Shown piece after piece: positions 5,142 to 11,549 of a stretch of 13,804 nt of DNA; within the stretch, counting starts at the first letter, position 1, and each line of letters opens with the position of its first letter. The notes under the pieces are model-generated. The model was given only the letters and a program-made list of their open reading frames with translations, made no database searches and was not told the origin of the DNA. A program made the translations under genes and the position numbers. Source of the DNA: Lachnospiraceae bacterium (lineage in GTDB: Bacteria; Bacillota; Clostridia; Lachnospirales; Lachnospiraceae); assembly GCA_900755865.1 (NCBI GenBank), contig CAAEHZ010000494.1, positions 1-13,804 on the forward strand, given 5' to 3'.

Positions 5142-5465
5142 ATGGGGAAGAGTACAGAGCAGAGAATATGGGACAGGGTAAAAATAGCACAGTTGATACT
5201 TTTGGCTGCCGCGTTTTTATTATTTCTGGGAGGCTGCGGCAAGGAAGGGGCGCCGGCGGATGCGGCAGCCCGGACAGGCGCAACAATCCAGACGGGCACA
5301 GCAACCCGGACGGAAGCAGCAACCCAGACAGGCACAGCAACCCGGACGGAAACAACAGCCCCAAAGCCAGGTCTGCAGAATGCAGATACGCTGGTCTTTC
5401 TTTCCGGAGGCGTGGATATTGAAAACTTCGGCAGTGCTGCATGGACGGGAGGCAGCGTAAACTAG
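5142..5465 (+). CDS. Short predicted lipoprotein with Thr-rich repeat, first gene of the operon
   Basis: The gene encodes 107 residues. A positively charged start is followed by a hydrophobic core (16-30) and the lipobox LGGC (29-32), so Cys32 should carry the lipid. Residues about 45-74 are a Thr/Ala-rich repeat (units like TGTATR, TEAATQ) encoded by an 18-bp tandem repeat. The last 30 residues (LVFLSGGVDIENFGSAAW) match no family I know. The ATG at 5142 has a purine-rich AAGGAAAG site; the frame is open further upstream, but that would bury the signal peptide. Signal, low-complexity linker and almost no domain look like the front end of a larger surface protein that has been lost, or a genuine small tethered peptide. 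Its function is unknown. It shares the promoter at 5022 with the transporter genes. Confidence 0.55.
   Translation: MGKSTEQRIWDRVKIAQLILLAAAFLLFLGGCGKEGAPADAAARTGATIQTGTATRTEAATQTGTATRTETTAPKPGLQNADTLVFLSGGVDIENFGSAAWTGGSVN
5274..5363 (+). repeat. 18-bp imperfect tandem repeat, five units, within the lipoprotein gene
   Basis: Five 18-bp units follow one another: ACAGGCGCAACAATCCAG, ACGGGCACAGCAACCCGG, ACGGAAGCAGCAACCCAG, ACAGGCACAGCAACCCGG and ACGGAAACAACAGCCCCA. Each encodes six residues of a Thr-rich linker. Units 2 and 4 are nearly identical, as are 3 and 5 over their first half, suggesting duplication of a 36-bp pair. Being a multiple of three, copy changes would keep the frame. Confidence 0.85.
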
Positions 5466-5482
5466 AATAAAAAAGAATTGTA

Positions 5483-5571
5483 CCCCTGCACGGGAAAAAT
5501 TGTTCCATCGGAAAAAAGGTACCACACAAAATTTCCGGGGAAGAATTGTATCTTGTTGCAGGGGATTTTTT
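5483..5571 (+). promoter_or_regulatory. Possible attenuator/terminator structure between the lipoprotein and permease genes
   Basis: CCCCTGCA (5483-5490) can pair with TGCAGGGG (5557-5564), which is directly followed by ATTTTTT (5565-5571), a terminator-like ending. Within the 66-base interior, CGGAAA (5509-5514) and TTTCCG (5532-5537) form a second stem. GAATTGTA occurs twice (5475-5482 and 5544-5551). The structure could lower read-through into the transporter genes, act as a processing/stability element, or be a conditional leader. No known riboswitch class is recognised. Confidence 0.45.
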
Positions 5572-5608
5572 CGTGTTAAGGTTACGCCAGAAGGAGGTTG
5601 GGGTACAT

Positions 5609-6556
5609 ATGAAGCACGCAAAAAACAAAAATGCGCCCTATCGGGTACCGAAAAAAACGCTGAAGGAGAAAATGGTTCAGATTTATCATTACAGATGGTT
5701 TTATCTGATGTTTTTACCGGTATTTCTTTCTCTGCTGGTGTTTCATTATTTTCCGATATATGGTATCAAGTATGCTTTTACAGATTATACGCCCTTTAAG
5801 GAGCCGACCTGGGTCGGACTGGCAAACTTTGAATATCTGTTTTCCAGTAAAAGATTCTGGCAGGCATTCCGTAACACGGTTGAGTTAAGTCTGGTAAAGC
5901 TGGTGCTGGGAATGGTATTCAGTGTGGGACTGGCGCTCTTAATTGATGAGGTGCGCAGCGTTGGGTTCCGCAAGGTGACACAGACAATTGTCTACATTCC
6001 TCATTTTATTTCATGGGTTGTTGTGGCATCTATCTTTACATTATTCCTTTCCCCGCAGTCGGGAATGGTAAATGCCATCATTACTTCTCTGGGAGGGGAA
6101 CCGATTTATTTTCTGGCAAGCGACAAGTGGTGGCGGGTGGTGTTCTACCTTTTAAACCTGTGGAAGGAAACCGGCTGGGGAACCATCATTTACATAGCGG
6201 CGCTCGCAGGGGTTGACCAGGAAATGTATGAGGCGGCAACCATTGACGGAGCAGGACATTTCCAGCGGGTATGGTACATTTCCATCCCGGCTATCAGTGT
6301 TACGATTCTGACCGTATTTATCCTGAATCTGGCAAAGGTACTGAACCTGTTTGATTCTGTATTCGTTTTGCAGAATGACAGCGTGATTAAGTCCTCGGAT
6401 GTTATCGGAACCTATGTATACCGTCTTGGTATTACCAGCGCAGATTACGGAGTTTCCACGGCGGCGGGTCTGTTTAAGTCCGTGATTTCTCTGGTACTGA
6501 TAACGGTTGCGAACCGGTTGAGCAAAAAGATGAAAGGGGAGGGAATTCTGGGATGA
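5609..6556 (+). CDS. Carbohydrate ABC transporter permease, LplB family
   Basis: The gene encodes 315 residues of a binding-protein-dependent permease (CUT1 class). The cytoplasmic N-terminus is basic (MKHAKNKNAPYRVPKKTLKE). The first membrane span is about 31-50 (FYLMFLPVFLSLLVFHYFP), followed by YGIKYAFTDYTPF, characteristic of LplB/YteP-type permeases, and five more hydrophobic spans. The EAA loop that docks the ATPase reads YEAATIDGAGHFQRVWYISI (about 207-226). ATG 5609 is chosen because AAGGAGG (5591-5597) lies upstream and the basic N-terminus fits the family; an in-frame ATG at 5546 has no ribosome site. The stop overlaps the next start by 4 bp. It should pair with the next gene to form the channel for an oligosaccharide. 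Confidence 0.92.
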   Translation: MKHAKNKNAPYRVPKKTLKEKMVQIYHYRWFYLMFLPVFLSLLVFHYFPIYGIKYAFTDYTPFKEPTWVGLANFEYLFSSKRFWQAFRNTVELSLVKLVLGMVFSVGLALLIDEVRSVGFRKVTQTIVYIPHFISWVVVASIFTLFLSPQSGMVNAIITSLGGEPIYFLASDKWWRVVFYLLNLWKETGWGTIIYIAALAGVDQEMYEAATIDGAGHFQRVWYISIPAISVTILTVFILNLAKVLNLFDSVFVLQNDSVIKSSDVIGTYVYRLGITSADYGVSTAAGLFKSVISLVLITVANRLSKKMKGEGILG

Positions 6557-7416
6557 TGAAGGAAAAATTGTCCCTGGAAAAGGGAAGAAGAGGCAGAACA
6601 GTCTTTGTTGTATGCAATACCTTATTTCTCTGCCTTCTGATGCTGATAATGGTAATTCCCCTCTGGAAGGTCATTGTGGACTCACTGGATCCGACCTCCG
6701 TAGGAATCAGGCTCTGGCCGAAGCAAATCAGCTTTTATGCTTATCGGACAATTTTGACAAAAAAGTCCCTGTATCAGCCCTTTCTGGTTTCTATTTATAC
6801 CACAGTAGCGGCGACGGCAGTGGGACTGTTGATGACAACTCTGGCAGCATACGTTATTTTACAGAAGGAGATGCCGGGCAGAAAGCTGATGATAGCCTAT
6901 ATCATGTTTACCATGCTGTTCAGCGGCGGTATGATTCCCGCCTATCTGAATATCAAAAATCTGGGACTGATGAATAATCTGCTGGTTATCATTCTTCCGG
7001 CGGGCTTAAGCACCTATAACATGGTGCTGATGAGAAGCTTTTTTGAAAGTATTCCTTCTACGCTCTATGAGGCGGCGGAGCTGGACGGCTGTACACCCCT
7101 TGGCATTTTCTGGAGGATTGTGCTGCCCCTTTCCAAGCCGGCGCTGGCTTCCATCGGTCTGTTTATTGCGGTGGGAACCTGGAACGAATATATGCCATTT
7201 ATCCTTTACATGCAGGACAATAACAAAATGAACTTTCAGGTAAAGGTGCGGGAACTGATTTTACAGGATGCATTATCCGGAACGGCGATTTCCGCCTCGG
7301 ATGATATGCTCAAAAGTGCAGTGGTTGTAGTTGTTGTATTTCCATTTTTAGTCATCTATCCCTTTGTGCAGAAATATTTCACGAAAGGCGTGACAGTAGG
7401 AGCTGTAAAGGGTTAG
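6553..7416 (+). CDS. Carbohydrate ABC transporter permease, YtcP/LplC family
   Basis: The gene encodes 287 residues. The first span is about 17-38 (FVVCNTLFLCLLMLIMVIPL), followed by WKVIVDSLDP, common to MalG-type permeases. The EAA loop YEAAELDGCTPLGIFWRIVL lies at about 172-191. The C-terminus FTKGVTVGAVKG is the typical ending of YtcP/LplC proteins and gives good support for an intact gene. ATG 6553 (4-bp overlap ATGA with the previous gene) suits GGGGAGGG at about 6536-6543; the next codon is also ATG and would be an alternative start. It forms the heterodimeric membrane channel with the upstream permease. No ATPase gene is present, as is usual for this class, where one MsmK/UgpC-type ATPase serves several transporters. 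Confidence 0.92.
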   Translation: MMKEKLSLEKGRRGRTVFVVCNTLFLCLLMLIMVIPLWKVIVDSLDPTSVGIRLWPKQISFYAYRTILTKKSLYQPFLVSIYTTVAATAVGLLMTTLAAYVILQKEMPGRKLMIAYIMFTMLFSGGMIPAYLNIKNLGLMNNLLVIILPAGLSTYNMVLMRSFFESIPSTLYEAAELDGCTPLGIFWRIVLPLSKPALASIGLFIAVGTWNEYMPFILYMQDNNKMNFQVKVRELILQDALSGTAISASDDMLKSAVVVVVVFPFLVIYPFVQKYFTKGVTVGAVKG

Positions 7417-7438
7417 AATAAATTTAAGGAGGGTATCT

Positions 7439-8953
7439 ATGAAAAACAAGGTAGTAAAAAAGCTGGGGGCAGCTTTGCTGGTATCGGCTATGGTAATGGG
7501 GACGGCAGCCTGCGGTGCAGCAGATGCGGGAAACAGTGCGGCGGGAAGCAGCACTGCAGGAAACAGTGAAGCGGGAAAGCAGGAGAGCCAGACGACGGAG
7601 CCGGAAGCGGTAAAGGAAGTGGAGAAGCCTGCGGAGATTTCCTGGTGGACACATGACGGCTTGAACGAGGAAAACGGTTCTGAACAGTGGTTTTCTGAAT
7701 TTGAAAAGTTTACGGGGATTCATCTGAATCATCAGTTTATTCCGAACAATGAGTATTATGATAAGCTGAAGCTGGCATTTGCCTCGGATGAAGTACCGGA
7801 GGTATTTGATTTAAACGGTGCAAATCTGGCGTTGTACGCATCTCAGGGTGCAATTTACGATTTGACAGATTTGCTGAAGGCATCCGATTTATATGATAAG
7901 GTAGACCCGGCAATCTGGGAGGCAATCGCCATTGACGGAAAGATTTATGCAATTCCGAAGGAAATTCCTTCCGCAGCAGTAACCTATGTGCGTGGGGACT
8001 GGCTGGAAAGACTGGGAATGAAGGCACCGACCAATTATGAGGAATTTCTGGAAATGATTCGCCGTTTCAAGGCGGAAATTCCGGAATGTGAAATCGGTCT
8101 GACGGCTCCCGGCATTAAGAGTGAGATGAATCTGCCGGAGTTTTATCAGGGAGCACATTACGGCTTTGCCAAGGTGGACGGTGTATGGGTAGACGGTTTT
8201 GCACAGGATAATATGGCAGAAGCCATGCAGAGAATGCAGGATGCCTATAAGGAAGGTCTGCTGGATATGGAAATTATTACAAATACTACTTCCACTTGCC
8301 GGGATGCGTGGTATAGTGGAAATGTAGGAGTATTTAATTACTGGTCCGGCAAGTGGGGCGGAACCCTTCAGGACAGACTGGTTGCTAATAATGAGGGTGC
8401 TGTTGCACAGCCCATTGAGCCTATTGCCGAGGCAGATTACCTGTATGCAACCCTTGGAGGTCTGTGTATTTCTTCCAAGGTAAGCGAAGAGAAGGCAGCT
8501 CAGATATTCAAATATTTCGTTGAATACATGCATGACGGCGGCGAAGGACAGGTATTGTTCCAGAGTGGTGTAGAAGGTGTACACTGGGAGCAGGATGGCA
8601 ATAATATCAAGCCTCTTCCCAATCTGGCAGACCCTTCCGCAGTAACAACAAGCATCTGGATTACCCCTTGGCTTTCTATTACGCCTCTTGAGGTAACAGA
8701 TAAAAATTCCGTTATTGCAGATGCAGTGAAAAATTCACTTGCCATTACGGATGCAACGGCACATCAGGTAGCAGTAACACCGGTTTCCGAAACTTTAAAC
8801 AGAATTACTTCTGATTTGGAACTGGAAAAGGCGGATATTCTGGCAAAGGTTGTCATGGGTGAAATGACCGTGGAGCAGGGTGTTGCAGCATATCAGGAAG
8901 TGGCAGAAGAACTGAATGTGGATAAGGTGTTAAAGGAACTGAATGGTAATTAA
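7439..8953 (+). CDS. Extracellular solute-binding lipoprotein of the ABC transporter (LipO-like, family 1)
   Basis: The gene encodes 504 residues. The signal peptide ends in the lipobox TAAC (22-25), so Cys25 is lipidated and the protein is anchored outside the membrane. Residues about 26-62 are a Gly/Ser/Ala then Glu-rich linker. The binding domain starts at EISWWTHDGLNEENGSEQWF and runs in the usual order for large (about 500-residue) oligosaccharide-binding proteins: EVFDLNGANLALYASQG, IDGKIYAIPKEIP, DWLERLGMKAPTNYEEF and YATLGGLCISS. Aromatic residues for sugar stacking are plentiful (WW at 71-72, YWSGKWGG, WITPWLS). The start has a strong AAGGAGGG 5 bases away. It captures the oligosaccharide and delivers it to the two permeases. 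The adjacent GH95 enzyme suggests a fucosylated ligand, which is inference. Confidence 0.92.
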   Translation: MKNKVVKKLGAALLVSAMVMGTAACGAADAGNSAAGSSTAGNSEAGKQESQTTEPEAVKEVEKPAEISWWTHDGLNEENGSEQWFSEFEKFTGIHLNHQFIPNNEYYDKLKLAFASDEVPEVFDLNGANLALYASQGAIYDLTDLLKASDLYDKVDPAIWEAIAIDGKIYAIPKEIPSAAVTYVRGDWLERLGMKAPTNYEEFLEMIRRFKAEIPECEIGLTAPGIKSEMNLPEFYQGAHYGFAKVDGVWVDGFAQDNMAEAMQRMQDAYKEGLLDMEIITNTTSTCRDAWYSGNVGVFNYWSGKWGGTLQDRLVANNEGAVAQPIEPIAEADYLYATLGGLCISSKVSEEKAAQIFKYFVEYMHDGGEGQVLFQSGVEGVHWEQDGNNIKPLPNLADPSAVTTSIWITPWLSITPLEVTDKNSVIADAVKNSLAITDATAHQVAVTPVSETLNRITSDLELEKADILAKVVMGEMTVEQGVAAYQEVAEELNVDKVLKELNGN

Positions 8954-8958
8954 AGGAT

Positions 8959-8990
8959 ATTTCCCCGGGATTTTTGTCCCAGGGAATTTC
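8959..8990 (+). repeat. Hairpin between the binding-protein and fucosidase genes
   Basis: TCCCCGGGA (8962-8970) pairs with TCCCAGGGA (8977-8985) with one internal mismatch and a 6-base loop; flanking GGATATT and AATTTCC extend the stem imperfectly. There is no U-run. Such intercistronic hairpins often protect the upstream message and allow more binding protein than downstream enzyme, and that reading is inference. Confidence 0.5.
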
Positions 8991-9059
8991 CTGCGTTAAA
9001 AAATAAAAGGCAGGCGCATTTGTAAGGTACAAAAGGGCGTGGCGGAAAAGAGGATTGAC

Positions 9060-11549
9060 ATGGCAGAACTGTGGTATGAAAAACCGGCACTGGAATGGGA
9101 AGAAGCGCTTCCTGTGGGAAACGGCAGACTGGGAGCAATGGTTTACGGCGGCGTGGACAGGGAGATTTTACAGGTAAACGAGGAAAGCATGTGGTTTGGC
9201 GGTGCTGTCAACCGGAATAATCCTGACAGCAGAAAGAATCTGCCTGTTATCAGAGAACTGTTGGACAAGGGGGAGATTTCCAGGGCAGAAAAGCTGATGG
9301 ACGAAGCTCTTTCCGGATGTCCGGAGGGAATGCATGCCTATCAGACTCTTGGGGAGGTTCAGCTCTTTTTTGACAATCTGCTTGTTCCGGGAGTGAAGAA
9401 GAGTGGAAAAGTCGGAAAAACTACTTTGACCCAGGGGACGGAGGAGTATCGCAGAAGTCTGAATCTGGAGGATGCAGTATGCAGAACCGGCTTCCGTATG
9501 GGAAATTGCCGCTATGAAAGAGAGGTTTTTGCATCCCATCCCGGGGATGCCATTTTGATGAAAGTGACAGCAGAGGGGGAGGGAGAGGTTTCCCTAACTG
9601 CCCGTCTGCGCCGGGGAAGCTGGTTTGATGGCGTGAGAAAAACCGGGGAGAATGGAATCCAGTTATACGGCAATCTGGGCAGGGGAGGCTATGAATTTGC
9701 CATGGAGCTGCGTGCCCGGGCTGTGGGTGGAAAGGTTTTCACAGTAGGAGAATGTCTGCGGGTAGAAGGGGCAAGGGAGGTTGTTTTATATTTCAGCGCG
9801 GATACCACCTACCATTACAGCGCAGAGGAAAAGGAAGCGTGGCTTCGGAAAAGTCTGTGCGGGGAGCAGACAGGGGATGGAAATGCGGAGAATGAGGCAG
9901 CTGAAACCGGGGCAGGAAAAACAGAATCCGGGAAAGAGCGGTTTTCAGGGCTGACAGAGGAATTATCCGGCTGGGAGAGAAAGGAATATGAGTACCAGCA
10001 GGCTCTGCAGGCGCTGCTTTCAGAGAAGCTGGCGGAGAAATTTGAAAAGCTGGAGAAGGTACCCTATGAAAAGCAGAAGGAGGAGCATATCCGGGATTAC
10101 AGGAGCCTGTATGACAGATTTACATTCGAGATAGAGGGAGCTGAAAAAGAGGAATCCCGCTCTACAGAGGAAAGGATGCAGGCTGCGAAGGAGGGCAATC
10201 CCGATGTGGGTTTAAGTAAGCTGCTCTTTGACTTTGGGCGGTATCTGACCATTGCCGCAAGCAGAAAGGGCGGACTGCCGACGACTTTGCAGGGATTATG
10301 GAATAAGGACTTTTTCCCTGCCTGGGACAGCAAATATACCATCAATATCAATACGGAAATGAATTACTGGCATGTGGAGCAGTGCAATCTGTCAGAGTGC
10401 CACCTGCCATTGTTTGAGCTGCTGAAGAAGGTGCAGAAGAACGGAAGGTACACGGCAAGACAGATGTACGGCTGCCGGGGCTTTGTGGCACACCACAATA
10501 CGGATATTCATGGAGATACGGCGCCCCAGGATACCTGGTATCCGGGAAGCTACTGGGTTATGGGAGGAGCATGGCTTTCCACCCATCTCTGGAGTCATTA
10601 CTGTTATACCCAGGACAGGGAATTTTTAAAGGAAGCTTTTCCGATTATGGCGGAGGCAGCCTTATTCTTTGTGGATTTCCTTATAGAAAAGGACGGTTAT
10701 CTTGTGACAAGCCCGTCAGTTTCGCCGGAAAACACCTACATACTCCCCAACGGGGAAAAGGGCTCCTGCTGTATCGGGGCAACGATGGACAACCAGATTC
10801 TGAGGCATTTGTTTGGAGATTGCCTGAGCGCATGGGAAACTCTGGGAGAAAAGGAATATGACGGATGTGTCATAGACGGTGTGGAGGATATTTCCGAACT
10901 GATGAAGCAAATCAGAGAGTGCAGGGACAGACTGATGCCTGACCGCATCAGTAAGAGTGGACGGATTATGGAGTGGATGGAGGATTACGAGGAGGCAGAC
11001 CCGGGACACCGCCATATTTCCCATCTGTACGGGCTGTATCCGGCGGGGCAGATTACGGTGGACAAAACTCCCGAACTGGCAGCCGCCGCGAGAAAGACGC
11101 TGGAATACCGACTGTCCCACGGCGGAGGACATACCGGCTGGAGCAGGGCGTGGATTATGAATCATTATGCCAGCCTCTGGGACGGAAAAACCGCCTATGA
11201 AAATATTAAGAGGATGCTGGAGCTGTCTACCTATCCCAATCTTTTTGACCGTCATCCGCCCTTCCAGATTGACGGAAACTTTGGTGCCTGTGCAGCCATG
11301 TGCCGGATGCTGGCGCAGAGTGATATGGAGAGGGTAGTTCTGCTGCCTGCACTGCCGGAGGAATGGGCAAACGGTAGTGTGCGGGGGCTCAGACTGGCGG
11401 GAGATGCTGAGCTTAATATGCAATGGCAGAATGGGGAACTTGTCAGAGCGGAAATCAGTGCGGAAAAAGATTATGACACTACTGTCATATATCATGGGGA
11501 AGCGAAAAAGGTAAACTGTAAAGCCGGGGAGAAAATAAAGCTGGTATGA
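9060..11549 (+). CDS. Glycoside hydrolase family 95, cytoplasmic alpha-L-fucosidase
   Basis: The gene encodes 829 residues opening with LWYEKPALEWEEALPVGNGR, the hallmark start of GH95. The order is an N-terminal beta domain (1 to about 265), a helical linker, an (alpha/alpha)6 barrel (about 380-735) and a C-terminal beta domain. Residues matching the catalytic set of Bifidobacterium bifidum AfcA are present: Asn429 and Asn431 (NINTEMNYW), the acid Glu557 (SPSVSPEN) and Asp738 (QIDGNFG). GH95 is an inverting enzyme acting mainly on alpha-1,2-linked fucose; some members prefer L-galactose. There is no signal peptide, so it acts after import. ATG 9060 with AAGAGGA upstream is preferred over GTG 9039. 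A charged insert (about 267-310) and His484 in HNTDIHGD, where I recall Trp being common, are unusual. It overlaps the regulator gene by 4 bp. Confidence 0.93.
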   Translation: MAELWYEKPALEWEEALPVGNGRLGAMVYGGVDREILQVNEESMWFGGAVNRNNPDSRKNLPVIRELLDKGEISRAEKLMDEALSGCPEGMHAYQTLGEVQLFFDNLLVPGVKKSGKVGKTTLTQGTEEYRRSLNLEDAVCRTGFRMGNCRYEREVFASHPGDAILMKVTAEGEGEVSLTARLRRGSWFDGVRKTGENGIQLYGNLGRGGYEFAMELRARAVGGKVFTVGECLRVEGAREVVLYFSADTTYHYSAEEKEAWLRKSLCGEQTGDGNAENEAAETGAGKTESGKERFSGLTEELSGWERKEYEYQQALQALLSEKLAEKFEKLEKVPYEKQKEEHIRDYRSLYDRFTFEIEGAEKEESRSTEERMQAAKEGNPDVGLSKLLFDFGRYLTIAASRKGGLPTTLQGLWNKDFFPAWDSKYTININTEMNYWHVEQCNLSECHLPLFELLKKVQKNGRYTARQMYGCRGFVAHHNTDIHGDTAPQDTWYPGSYWVMGGAWLSTHLWSHYCYTQDREFLKEAFPIMAEAALFFVDFLIEKDGYLVTSPSVSPENTYILPNGEKGSCCIGATMDNQILRHLFGDCLSAWETLGEKEYDGCVIDGVEDISELMKQIRECRDRLMPDRISKSGRIMEWMEDYEEADPGHRHISHLYGLYPAGQITVDKTPELAAAARKTLEYRLSHGGGHTGWSRAWIMNHYASLWDGKTAYENIKRMLELSTYPNLFDRHPPFQIDGNFGACAAMCRMLAQSDMERVVLLPALPEEWANGSVRGLRLAGDAELNMQWQNGELVRAEISAEKDYDTTVIYHGEAKKVNCKAGEKIKLV

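Noticed and set aside
5274..5363. CRISPR-like array
   Set aside because: Units are 18 bp, directly abutting, without spacers, and encode an in-frame Thr-rich linker.
5168..5621. Alternative plus and minus frames over the 18-bp repeat
   Set aside because: A repeat whose unit length is a multiple of three stays open in every frame, so these frames are by-products; only the frame with the signal peptide and lipobox is credible.
7889..8584. Minus-strand open frame of 231 codons inside the solute-binding protein gene
   Set aside because: It is antisense to a clearly conserved protein, with Cys/His/Ile-rich composition typical of shadow frames.
10716..11495. Minus-strand open frame of 259 codons inside the GH95 gene
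   Set aside because: The plus strand carries the catalytic motifs here; the reverse frame has no domain or start signals.
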